Origin: Bacteroidales bacterium
GTDB lineage: Bacteria; Bacteroidota; Bacteroidia; Bacteroidales; UBA932
Direction of reading: 5' to 3'
Assembly (NCBI GenBank): GCA_017437125.1
Contig: JAFSBV010000031.1
Location: 1-64,000, forward strand
DNA: 64,000 bases
Part shown: positions 7,550 to 15,985 of the stretch, one piece after another
How the letters are laid out: every line of letters begins with the position of its first letter
Numbering within the stretch: the stretch's first letter is position 1
Made by a program: the position numbers and the translations under genes
Notes under the pieces: model-generated
Seen by the model: only the letters and a program-made list of their open reading frames with translations
What the model was told of the DNA's origin: nothing
The model's database searches: none

Positions 7550-8959
7550 CTATAGCTCCTTTCTGAGTCTGGCTTTCGGAATGCCAAGCTGATCTCGATA
7601 TTTCGCGATTGTTCGGCGAGCCACCTTGTAGCCTTTTTCCGTCATTCTCTCGACAAGTTCATCATCAGTAAGAGGCTTGCGCTTGTTCTCGCTATCCACA
7701 CATTCCTGAAGAGCCTTCTTCAGTTCGCGAGTAGAAACCTCTTCACCTTCCTGATTCTCAAGACCTTCAGAGAAGAAATATTTCAGAGAATATATACCGA
7801 AATGAGTCTCGATATATTTGCTGTTCACAACACGCGAAATGGTCGAGATGTCAAAGCCTGTCTTCTCAGCTATATCCTTGAGAACCATCGGCTTCAGATT
7901 AGCCTCATCACCATCGATGAAATACTCTTTCTGATAATCGACAATTGCCTGCATAGTGCTGGAAAGCGTATTGTGGCGCTGCTTGATGGCCTCCACGAAC
8001 CATTTTGCGGAATCCAGCTTCTTCTTTACAAAAGCAGCAGCCTCCTTCTTGTCCCTTTCGGAGGAATTGGCGGCATCAATGAGGATATCAGCATATTTCC
8101 TGTTCACCCTGAGTTCCGGAACGGAGAATCTCGGCATCGAAAGATGCAGCTCGCCATCCCTGTACTCCAGAATGAAATCAGGAACTATCTGCTGGGCCTG
8201 ATCGGTATATGAGTCATCTATCTGGCCTCCCGGAGAAGGATTCAGCTTGAGAATCTTGGCCATGGCCGCCTTCAGTTCAGCCTCTGTCAGACTCATCCTG
8301 TTCATGATCTTCTGGAAATGCTTGTTAGTGAACTCATTGAAATGGTTCTTGAGTATTTTGGTGGCATTTTCAACCTCAGGACTCTTCTTGCAATGTCTGA
8401 TCTGAAGGAGAAGGCACTCGCGCAGATCTCTTGCTCCGACACCTGCCGGATCAAACTCCTGAATGACCTTGAGCATTTCCAGGACCTCTTCCTCCGTGGT
8501 CTCGATACCGGCTCTGAAAGAAAGGTCATCCACAACACTGTCGATGCTTCTTCTCAGATATCCGTCATCATCAAGACTTCCCACGAGGAACGATGCCACA
8601 GCATACTGATGCTCGGTCAGATTCCTGTATCCAAGCTGCTCCTGAAGGCTCTGCGTAAAGCTCTCCTTCACAGAAAACGTATTGTACTGAGGACGTTCAT
8701 CCTTTGAATAATTGTCAGACCTGAGACGATAGCCCGGTATGGAATCATCCTCCTTGTAATCGGAGAGAGATACCTCCCTTGGTGCCTCGTCTTCTTCCTT
8801 CTCACTTGAAACGCCCTCATCCAGAACCGGATTCTCCTCCAGTTCCTTACGGATCCTCTGCTCAAGCTCCTGGATAGGAAGTTCGATGAGCTTGATGGTC
8901 TGGATCTGCAGAGGGGAAAGTTTCTGCGTCTGTTTTAATTCCAGTCCTTGCTTCAACAT
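7550..8959 (-). CDS. rpoN: RNA polymerase sigma-54 factor
   Basis: 469 residues. The Gln/Leu-rich activator-interacting region I is at the N-terminus (LSPLQIQTIKLIELPIQELE), an acidic linker follows (about 50-85), then the core-binding domain, the DNA-binding helix-turn-helix near 375-390, and the C-terminal RpoN box ARRTIAKYRDQLGIPKAR. It directs polymerase to -24/-12 promoters and needs an AAA+ activator; none is visible in the window. It is the last gene of a three-gene minus-strand operon, 7 bp after the SPOR-like gene. Confidence 0.95.
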   Translation of the reverse strand: MLKQGLELKQTQKLSPLQIQTIKLIELPIQELEQRIRKELEENPVLDEGVSSEKEEDEAPREVSLSDYKEDDSIPGYRLRSDNYSKDERPQYNTFSVKESFTQSLQEQLGYRNLTEHQYAVASFLVGSLDDDGYLRRSIDSVVDDLSFRAGIETTEEEVLEMLKVIQEFDPAGVGARDLRECLLLQIRHCKKSPEVENATKILKNHFNEFTNKHFQKIMNRMSLTEAELKAAMAKILKLNPSPGGQIDDSYTDQAQQIVPDFILEYRDGELHLSMPRFSVPELRVNRKYADILIDAANSSERDKKEAAAFVKKKLDSAKWFVEAIKQRHNTLSSTMQAIVDYQKEYFIDGDEANLKPMVLKDIAEKTGFDISTISRVVNSKYIETHFGIYSLKYFFSEGLENQEGEEVSTRELKKALQECVDSENKRKPLTDDELVERMTEKGYKVARRTIAKYRDQLGIPKARLRKEL

Positions 8960-8966
8960 AATTACA

Positions 8967-9554
8967 CTACCTGCTTTTAACCACCTGCTGTATAGGTCTC
9001 AGGACTTTGACGGTATCAATAATAACGGCATTTCTGCTGTCAACGACAGGATACCCGATATTTTCCTTCACGACGAATGCACTCGGGAACTCCACCTTGA
9101 TCCTGGCCAGAAGCGCCATAGCTTCCGACTTTGTCCTGAAATCACCTACCGTAACCTTGAAATATGGATTTGCATAAAGTCTGTATGCCATGATTTCCGG
9201 ATACAGACTCTTGAATTTCTTCAATGTAGCCTCTGATTCGGTTCTTGCCGTCTGGCGGTTGTCGAAAAAGATCCTGACACGGTAACCGCTCATGGTCCTG
9301 TCTTCATTTGCAGCCATGTGCGACTCCATAGAACCGGAAATCAGCTGAGACTGTCTTACTTCCACATCCACGTCTTCTGACGAAATAAGACTGAATATAT
9401 CCTTGCCGGCCAAGGTAGTATCCACGGCAGACACAGGACGATATACTATCGAATCCACCAGTTCATATCCCTCCGGCACAGTCTGAGCCGAAAGATCGGT
9501 ACCGCATACGAGTGCGGCAATAACAGATATCAATGATAAAAGAATTCTTTTCAT
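8967..9554 (-). CDS. Exported SPOR-like domain protein
   Basis: 195 residues with a signal peptide (cleavage probably after LSAQ). The C-terminal 80-90 residues resemble a SPOR domain: GYRVRIFFDNRQTA, KVTVGDFRTKSEA and FPSAFVVKENI in the usual order. SPOR domains bind denuded peptidoglycan strands at division sites, so a periplasmic cell-wall role is likely but inferred. The gene overlaps the upstream LEA-like gene by 4 bp and is followed by rpoN, so the three are probably co-transcribed. Confidence 0.75.
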   Translation of the reverse strand: MKRILLSLISVIAALVCGTDLSAQTVPEGYELVDSIVYRPVSAVDTTLAGKDIFSLISSEDVDVEVRQSQLISGSMESHMAANEDRTMSGYRVRIFFDNRQTARTESEATLKKFKSLYPEIMAYRLYANPYFKVTVGDFRTKSEAMALLARIKVEFPSAFVVKENIGYPVVDSRNAVIIDTVKVLRPIQQVVKSR

Positions 9555-10036
9555 TTTGCAGTCTCCAAAAGTTTCTTCACGGGTATGTCATTATAAACCA
9601 GCTTCCTGGAAATTCCTCCTTTCAGTCTGACATTTGCGGAAAAATCCACGACAGCCTCTTCAAGAACGGCCTTGTTCATAAGCCTTCCCAGATCAAAAAG
9701 AGATGTATTCTCACTGAGGCTAATATCGGCTTTGAGGTTATAGACCTCTTCAGTCCGGGCATGCAGGGTAAAAGGATCAACGGCGACCATACCAAGAACC
9801 TTGCCAGAATGCTTGAACGAGCAGGAAATTTCTGAAAGAGACACCTGGACGCCAGGATTGTCAACCCCTACAGCCAGTCCGAGCCTGACTCCTCTCAGGC
9901 CATCCGGTGTCATGGACTCGATATTTGCAGAAGTCACCTTTATATCCTCAAGCTTCTTGATTCCGCTGCAGCCGGAAAGGCATATGATCATTGTGACAAC
10001 GGCCACAATCAATGTCATGAAGCGTTTATTTTTCAT
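9551..10036 (-). CDS. LEA14-like lipoprotein
   Basis: 161 residues. A lipobox signal peptide (ICLSGC) predicts a lipoprotein. The body resembles LEA type-2/WHy immunoglobulin-like domains: VGVDNPGVQVSLSEISCSF and VLGMVAVDPFTL have the N-P and alternating hydrophobic pattern of that family. First gene of the operon with the SPOR-like gene (ATGA-type overlap) and rpoN. A TATCTTTG -7 box lies 22 bp upstream (10059-10066, minus). Function unknown. Confidence 0.7.
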   Translation of the reverse strand: MKNKRFMTLIVAVVTMIICLSGCSGIKKLEDIKVTSANIESMTPDGLRGVRLGLAVGVDNPGVQVSLSEISCSFKHSGKVLGMVAVDPFTLHARTEEVYNLKADISLSENTSLFDLGRLMNKAVLEEAVVDFSANVRLKGGISRKLVYNDIPVKKLLETAK

Positions 10037-10058
10037 CTTCGGGCTTTTTACATCATCG

Positions 10059-10095
10059 CAAAGATAACTATATTCGACGAAAAATCCTATCTTTG
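10059..10095. promoter_or_regulatory. Divergent -7 boxes for the LEA-like gene and miaB
   Basis: TATCTTTG occurs on the minus strand at 10059-10066 and on the plus strand at 10088-10095, 21 bp apart. Neither has a clear TTTG at -33. The plus-strand box ends only 8 bp before the miaB ATG. Confidence 0.55.
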
Positions 10096-10103
10096 TATCT
10101 TAC

Positions 10104-11480
10104 ATGAAAAGACGTGACAATATGCGCAACATAAGACCGATAACAGATCCTTCAAGACCGAAGGTTTATATTGAAACATACGGATGTCAGATGAATGTCA
10201 ATGACAGCGAGGTTATCCTGTCAATACTTCAGGACGCCGGATACGCCCTCACAGAAGATATTGAAGAGGCGAATGTGATCCTTGCCAACACATGCTCGAT
10301 CAGAGACAATGCCGAGCAGAGGATATGGGGCAGGATCGACCAGTTCAAGCTCCAGAAGAGAAAGCGTGAGGATGTAGTCATAGGTATCGTGGGCTGCATG
10401 GCAGAAAGACTCAAGGACAAGCTTCTTGAGGCGGTGGACATCGTTGCCGGTCCGGATTCATACAGGACACTCCCTGAACTTCTCAAGGCAGTAAGGCCGG
10501 ACAGGCCGCAGATCAACGTCCTTCTGTCGCATGAAGAGACATATGCCGAGATTTCACCGGTACGCCTCGACAAGAACGGGGTGTCGGCATTCATATCCAT
10601 CATGCGCGGATGCAACAACGTATGTTCATACTGCGTGGTACCTTACACAAGAGGAGCAGAACGAAGCAGGGATCCATATACTATCGTCCGTGAAGCTCAG
10701 GAACTATACGAGAACGGCTACAAGGAAGTGACGCTGCTCGGCCAGAATGTTGACTCCTATTATTGGAAGGATGAGGAAAATGCCGACAGGAACGTGAATT
10801 TCGCCCAGCTTCTGGAAATGGTTGCGAAGATCAGTCCCGAGCTCCGCGTAAGATTCTCCACATCACACCCTAAGGACATCAGCGACGAGGTCATCTATAC
10901 AATGGCCCTATATGAAAACATATGCAATCATATCCACCTCCCTGTTCAGTCCGGCAGCAGCATCATGCTCGAGAAGATGAGGCGCAAATATGACCGTGAA
11001 TGGTATCTGGAGAGGGTCAGGAAGATAAGAAGCGTCATTCCGGACTGCGGAATCACCACAGATGTGATAGCAGGCTTCTGCGGCGAGACAGAGCAGGATC
11101 ACCAGGACACGCTCAGCCTCATGGAAGAAGTTGTGTTCGACTCCGCATTCATGTTCGCATATTCGGAGCGTCCCGGCACGCTCGCATCAAGGAAATATCC
11201 TGATGACATCCCGTATGAAGAAAAGACAAGAAGGCTTAACGAGATAATCGCGCTTCAGGGACGCATGAGCCTGAAGAGCAATGAGAGGGAGATAGGAAGG
11301 AGGCTGAAGGTTCTCGTGGAAGGACCTTCCAAAAGGAATCCTGACGAACTCTGCGGAAGGGCAGGAAGCAACAAGATGTGCGTTTTCCCTTCACGTGGAG
11401 AGAAGGCGGGAGACTACTGCGAGGTGGAGGTAGTATCAGTGACCTCTGCCACTCTGCTGTGTCGTCGTCTTGACGATTAG
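10104..11480 (+). CDS. miaB: tRNA-2-methylthio-N6-dimethylallyladenosine synthase
   Basis: 458 residues, radical-SAM methylthiotransferase acting on i6A37 of tRNAs reading UNN codons. The UPF0004 N-terminal domain has [17 protein letters not shown] and VGCMAER, whose three cysteines hold the auxiliary 4Fe-4S cluster. The radical-SAM motif GCNNVCSYC (C-x3-C-x2-C) and a C-terminal TRAM domain (about 390-455) follow. ATG 10104 sits 8 bp after a -7 box, implying an almost leaderless message; ATG 10122 (MRNIRPITD) is an alternative start. Confidence 0.94.
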   Translation: MKRRDNMRNIRPITDPSRPKVYIETYGCQMNVNDSEVILSILQDAGYALTEDIEEANVILANTCSIRDNAEQRIWGRIDQFKLQKRKREDVVIGIVGCMAERLKDKLLEAVDIVAGPDSYRTLPELLKAVRPDRPQINVLLSHEETYAEISPVRLDKNGVSAFISIMRGCNNVCSYCVVPYTRGAERSRDPYTIVREAQELYENGYKEVTLLGQNVDSYYWKDEENADRNVNFAQLLEMVAKISPELRVRFSTSHPKDISDEVIYTMALYENICNHIHLPVQSGSSIMLEKMRRKYDREWYLERVRKIRSVIPDCGITTDVIAGFCGETEQDHQDTLSLMEEVVFDSAFMFAYSERPGTLASRKYPDDIPYEEKTRRLNEIIALQGRMSLKSNEREIGRRLKVLVEGPSKRNPDELCGRAGSNKMCVFPSRGEKAGDYCEVEVVSVTSATLLCRRLDD

Positions 11481-11524
11481 GCACGGCATGGCTTTGTCCG
11501 AAAGACAACACAAACCACATAATT

Positions 11525-13009
11525 ATGGAGAAGTACATTCTCGCTCTCGATCAAGGCACGAGCAGTTCGAGGGCAATCGTATTTGATGAACACGGCCATA
11601 CAAAGGCTGTTTCACAGAAGGAATTCACCCAGATATTCCCGAAACCTGGCTGGGTGGAGCATAATCCGATGGAGATATGGTCTTCACAGGCATCAGTCAT
11701 CGCAGAAGCCATCACGTCCATTGACATCAACGGCCTCAATATCGCCGGAATCGGCATAACGAACCAGCGTGAGACCACGATCGTATGGGATGCTTACACT
11801 GGTGAGCCTGTCTATAATGCGATAGTATGGCAGGACCGAAGGACATCCGAATTCTGCGACGCTCTGAAGAGAGACGGACGCACCGACCTCATCAGAAGCA
11901 AGACAGGACTCATAATCGACGCATATTTCAGTGCGACCAAGATCCTCTGGATCCTTGAAAACGTGCCGGGAGCACGTGAAAAGGCTGATGAAGGACGACT
12001 CAGGTTCGGCACTGTTGACACATGGCTGATATGGATGCTCACCCGTGGAGAAGTACATGTTACGGATGTCAGCAATGCATCAAGGACCATGCTCTTCAAC
12101 ATTCACACCCTCGAATGGGACAATGAGCTTCTCCAGCTTTTCGGAATTCCGGCTTCAATGATGCCTCAGGTCAAGTCTTCAAGCGAGGTCTATGGATATA
12201 CCAAGACTACCCTCTTCGCTCATGAAGTTCCTATCGCAGGTATCGCCGGAGACCAGCAGGCAGCGCTCTTCGGACAGATGTGTACCGAGCCGGGATCTGT
12301 CAAGAACACATACGGAACCGGATGCTTCCTTCTGATGAACAGCGGTGAAAGGCCTATAATGTCTTCGAACAACCTTCTAACCACAGTAGCATGGAAAATC
12401 GGTGACAAGGTCAATTATGCCCTTGAAGGCAGCATTTTCGTTGCCGGATCGGTAGTGCAGTGGCTTCGCGACGGCCTCGGAGTGATAAATTCCTCATCGG
12501 AAATAGAAGCACTTGCATGTACGGTTCCTGATAACGGAGGAGTATATTTCGTTCCTGCCTTGACAGGTCTGGGTGCTCCGCATTGGGATCAGTATGCCAA
12601 GGGAAGCATATATGGAATCAGCCGAGGTACGACAGCGGCACATATCGCACGAGCAGCTCTTGAAGGAATAGCATTCCAGACAATGGATATCGTCAACGCA
12701 ATGCAGAAGGATGCCGGCGTGACCCTCAAGGAGCTCAAAGTCGATGGAGGAGCATCAAGAAACAATCTACTCATGCAGTTCCAGGCAGACATTCTCGGCA
12801 CTGCAGTGATCAGACCGACCGTAACAGAAACCACAGCCCTCGGAGCGGCTTACCTCGCAGGTCTCGCTGTCGGATATTGGGAGAGCATCGACCATATCAA
12901 GAGCCAGTGGGGCGTCGAGAGCAGGTTCAATCCTGTCGCTTCACCGGAGGATGTAGCCTCACTGAAGGAAGGATGGGCAGACGCCATCAGAAGAACACTT
13001 ACGAAGTAA
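11525..13009 (+). CDS. glpK: Glycerol kinase
   Basis: 494 residues, full length. It phosphorylates glycerol to glycerol-3-phosphate. FGGY-kinase signatures are intact: [16 protein letters not shown] at the N-terminus, NQRETT, the ATP-site loop GTGCFLLMN, and [16 protein letters not shown] near the C-terminus. It is followed by the glycerol facilitator, then cardiolipin synthase, a sensible glycerol/phospholipid grouping. Confidence 0.96.
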   Translation: MEKYILALDQGTSSSRAIVFDEHGHTKAVSQKEFTQIFPKPGWVEHNPMEIWSSQASVIAEAITSIDINGLNIAGIGITNQRETTIVWDAYTGEPVYNAIVWQDRRTSEFCDALKRDGRTDLIRSKTGLIIDAYFSATKILWILENVPGAREKADEGRLRFGTVDTWLIWMLTRGEVHVTDVSNASRTMLFNIHTLEWDNELLQLFGIPASMMPQVKSSSEVYGYTKTTLFAHEVPIAGIAGDQQAALFGQMCTEPGSVKNTYGTGCFLLMNSGERPIMSSNNLLTTVAWKIGDKVNYALEGSIFVAGSVVQWLRDGLGVINSSSEIEALACTVPDNGGVYFVPALTGLGAPHWDQYAKGSIYGISRGTTAAHIARAALEGIAFQTMDIVNAMQKDAGVTLKELKVDGGASRNNLLMQFQADILGTAVIRPTVTETTALGAAYLAGLAVGYWESIDHIKSQWGVESRFNPVASPEDVASLKEGWADAIRRTLTK

Positions 13010-13011
13010 CC

Positions 13012-13079
13012 ATGTCATCCCGACACAGGTAATGTCATTACGACACAGGTAATGTCATCCCGAGCCTGTCGAGGGATCC
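13012..13079 (+). repeat. Three 20-bp-period direct repeats between glpK and glpF
   Basis: Units begin ATGTCATCCCGACACAGGTA (13012), ATGTCATTACGACACAGGTA (13032) and ATGTCATCCCGAGCCTGTCG (13052). The last copy ends CGAGGGATCC. They look like a small dispersed chromosomal repeat rather than an operator. Confidence 0.75.
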
Positions 13080-13094
13080 AAACCAATAAAAACC

Positions 13095-13847
13095 ATGTTT
13101 GAAAAATACATATTCGAATTCATCGGCACGATGGTGCTGATGCTTTTAGGCGACGGAGTATGCGCCGCCACAAGTCTGAACAAGAGCAAGGCAAAGGGAG
13201 CAGGATGGGTAGTAGTGACCATGGGATGGGGATTTGCCGTAATGGTCGGCGTATTCATCGCCGGATCGGTATCAGGAGCACACCTCAACCCTGCTGTCAG
13301 CATCGGATGTGCCGTTGCCGGAACAATGGAATGGAGCGCGGTTCCCGGCTACGTGATCGCACAGATGCTCGGCGGATTCGTAGGAGCTACACTTGTATGG
13401 ATGTTCTACAAAGACCACTATGATGCTACTGAAGACCCTGACACAAAGCTCGGAACATTCTGCACCATGCCTGCTATCGAAGGTCACAAGGCACGCAATT
13501 TCTTCTGCGAGGTCGTTGCCTCATGGGTACTCGTATTCGTTATCCTCGTATTCGGTGTTGACGCGAACATTCCGACCATTGATGCTGCCGGACAGCATCT
13601 GCATATTGGAATGGGAGAACTTGGAGCCATCCCTGTAACCTGCCTGATCATGTCCATAGGTATGTCTCTCGGAGGAGCGACAGGCTATGCTATCAACCCG
13701 GCCCGTGACCTCGCTCCACGTATCGCACACGCAGTTCTTCCGATCAAGGGAAAGCGTGACAGCGGATGGGGTTACAGCTGGATACCTGTAGCAGGACCGA
13801 TTGTCGGCGCAATTCTTGCAGCACTGACATATCTGGTACTCTACTAA
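13095..13847 (+). CDS. glpF: Glycerol uptake facilitator (MIP/aquaglyceroporin)
   Basis: 250 residues with six membrane segments. Both half-helix motifs are present: HLNPAVS, and INPARDLAPR, whose Asp after the Arg is typical of glycerol-conducting rather than water-specific channels. It lets glycerol cross the inner membrane for GlpK, encoded 85 bp upstream. Length is slightly short of the Escherichia coli protein but all elements are there. Confidence 0.93.
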   Translation: MFEKYIFEFIGTMVLMLLGDGVCAATSLNKSKAKGAGWVVVTMGWGFAVMVGVFIAGSVSGAHLNPAVSIGCAVAGTMEWSAVPGYVIAQMLGGFVGATLVWMFYKDHYDATEDPDTKLGTFCTMPAIEGHKARNFFCEVVASWVLVFVILVFGVDANIPTIDAAGQHLHIGMGELGAIPVTCLIMSIGMSLGGATGYAINPARDLAPRIAHAVLPIKGKRDSGWGYSWIPVAGPIVGAILAALTYLVLY

Positions 13848-13856
13848 AATCTTTCA

Positions 13857-15287
13857 ATGGGCAGCATATATACGATAACGATCTCCATCATCGGCGTACT
13901 CCTGATTACAGGAGCCATTCTGGTGATATTGAATGACAATCAGGATTCGGGCAGAAAGGTGGCCTGGATCCTGATTATCGGCATATTGCCCGTCATAGGA
14001 CTGCTGCTGTATATCGTCTTCGGCATGAATTTCCGCAAGCCGGGCTTCTTCCAGTACAGAAACCGGCAGTTCCTCGACATATTCGAGGAAAAGGCAAGCC
14101 AGGAGACGAAGAACCTGTTGTTCGACACGATAGAGGAAGACAGGATACGTCCTGAGTACCGCAGTCTCAGCCGTCTCCTGAAGAAGGACAGCGGGCTGAC
14201 AGTCACCGACAACAACGAGGTTGAGATCATAACCTCCGGAGGCAGGAAGCTGGAAGCGCTTGTGAACGACCTGCTTGCGGCAAAGCATCATATCCATTTC
14301 GAATACTTCTACTTTCTCAAGGACGACGGAAGCAAAAGGATAAAGAATCTGCTCATGCAGAAGGCCAGAGAGGGGGTGAAGGTGCGTTTCATCCATGAAA
14401 ACATCGCCAACATAACCATATGGCCTGGCTACTACGATGAGATGAAGGAAGCCGGAGTCGAGATTGTGAAATTCACCAATCCCAATTCATTCCTGCTGTC
14501 GAAGTTCAATTACCGTGACCACAGGAAGATCGTCGTAATAGATGGAAAGGTCGGATATACCGGAGGGATGAACATCGGCGACGACTATTTCTTCCGCTGG
14601 CGTGACACGCATATGAGGATCACCGGAAACGCCGTGGCTGCACTGCAGTACAGTTTCCTTAATTCATGGATCACTTCCGGAGGCAGGATAGAAGGAAACT
14701 TCGACGGATTCTTCCCTCTGAAAAGGGCGGTGCATGACCACAAGCTTGTGCAGATAATTCCGGACGAACCGGACAGGGAATTCCCGATCCTGCACATGGG
14801 AGCCCTCTGGACAGCACATCATGCAGAGAGGTATCTATATATCCAGACACCGTACTTCGTGCCTCCTGAGCCTCTTCTCATGGCCCTGAAGGCCGCGGCA
14901 TTCAAAGGATGCGATGTCAGGCTGATGGTTCCGAAGAAGGCCGACCTGTTCTTCATGGGGCCCGCAAACAAGTCTTTCTATCAGGACTGTCTTGAAGCAG
15001 GAATCAGGGTATTTGAAAAGGGAGGCCGGTTCATACATGCCAAGACCATGGTTTCGGATGACTATCTCTCGATCATCGGCTCTGCGAACATGGACTGCAG
15101 GAGCATGGAACTGAGCTATGAGATAAATACATATATCTATAACGAGGATATCGCCCGTGAGAATTACCGCATATTCATGGAGGATCTGCGCGAATGCCGG
15201 GAGATAAAGCTCGAAGATTGGGCAAAACGCCCTTGGTATCACAGATTTACACAATCAGTAATGCGTCTGTTCGCACCTTTGCTTTAA
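13857..15287 (+). CDS. cls: Cardiolipin synthase (phospholipase D superfamily)
   Basis: 476 residues. Two N-terminal membrane segments (about 5-25 and 35-58) precede two PLD domains with catalytic HKD motifs: HRKIVVIDGKVGYTGG and IHAKTMVSDDYLSIIGSAN. It condenses phosphatidylglycerol into cardiolipin at the inner membrane. It begins 9 bp after glpF, so it is probably co-transcribed with the glycerol genes, whose product glycerol-3-phosphate feeds phospholipid synthesis. Confidence 0.92.
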   Translation: MGSIYTITISIIGVLLITGAILVILNDNQDSGRKVAWILIIGILPVIGLLLYIVFGMNFRKPGFFQYRNRQFLDIFEEKASQETKNLLFDTIEEDRIRPEYRSLSRLLKKDSGLTVTDNNEVEIITSGGRKLEALVNDLLAAKHHIHFEYFYFLKDDGSKRIKNLLMQKAREGVKVRFIHENIANITIWPGYYDEMKEAGVEIVKFTNPNSFLLSKFNYRDHRKIVVIDGKVGYTGGMNIGDDYFFRWRDTHMRITGNAVAALQYSFLNSWITSGGRIEGNFDGFFPLKRAVHDHKLVQIIPDEPDREFPILHMGALWTAHHAERYLYIQTPYFVPPEPLLMALKAAAFKGCDVRLMVPKKADLFFMGPANKSFYQDCLEAGIRVFEKGGRFIHAKTMVSDDYLSIIGSANMDCRSMELSYEINTYIYNEDIARENYRIFMEDLRECREIKLEDWAKRPWYHRFTQSVMRLFAPLL

Positions 15288-15291
15288 CATT

Positions 15292-15978
15292 ATGAAAAGA
15301 TATTCCGAAATACGAGACAGTCTGGAAAGATATGTCTTTGACGAAATAGTACCACGATATGCGGGCTTTGATCCGGCTCACAGAGAGGATCATGCTCTTA
15401 CCGTCATAGGACAGGCAATGGAGTTGCTTGACCGGATGCCGGGCTGGCTGTCAGAACAGTCTGCTGATGAGAGAGTCATATGGGGAACCGTTCCGGACAG
15501 AGAAGTGCTTTTTGCAGCTGCGGCATGCCATGATCTCGGACTCGTGAACGGACGTGAAAGGCATCATCTGGATTCAGGAACTATCATAAGGTCGGATCCA
15601 AGACTTAGGGAATGGTTTTCTGAAGAACAGATAGAAGCCATCGCCCAGGCTGCAGAAGATCATCGTGCATCTGGGAAATCCGCCCCGAGAAGCATATATG
15701 GAATGCTTGTAGCAGAGGCGGACCGCGTCATCGACGGTGAAACGATAATCAGACGTACGATACAGTACGGTCTGACGAATTATCCGGAACTGGATCGTGA
15801 AGGACATATAATCCGTTCCGTTGGACATCTCCGCGAGAAATACGGACGCGGCGGATACCTGAAGCTATGGATTCCATGGAGTGACAATGCAGCCAGCCTT
15901 GCCTCTCTTCAGGAAACGATTGCGGACGATTCCGCAATCTATCGCGAAACCGCCCGCATCTACGACTCATTAGTCTGA
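15292..15978 (+). CDS. HD-domain phosphohydrolase of unknown substrate
   Basis: 228 residues. Histidine and aspartate metal ligands are visible as HREDHALTV near the start, ACHDLGL (the HD pair) and a later DHRASG, the arrangement of small HD hydrolases. The region around AEADRVIDG supplies the last conserved Asp. It begins 4 bp after the cls stop, so it closes the glp-cls operon. Nucleotide or phosphoester hydrolysis is inferred from the fold. Confidence 0.8.
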   Translation: MKRYSEIRDSLERYVFDEIVPRYAGFDPAHREDHALTVIGQAMELLDRMPGWLSEQSADERVIWGTVPDREVLFAAAACHDLGLVNGRERHHLDSGTIIRSDPRLREWFSEEQIEAIAQAAEDHRASGKSAPRSIYGMLVAEADRVIDGETIIRRTIQYGLTNYPELDREGHIIRSVGHLREKYGRGGYLKLWIPWSDNAASLASLQETIADDSAIYRETARIYDSLV

Positions 15979-15985
15979 ACCTGAC

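Noticed and set aside
13012-13079. Possible CRISPR or operator array between glpK and glpF
   Set aside because: Three 20-bp units with no spacers and no promoter overlap; it fits a dispersed repeat better.
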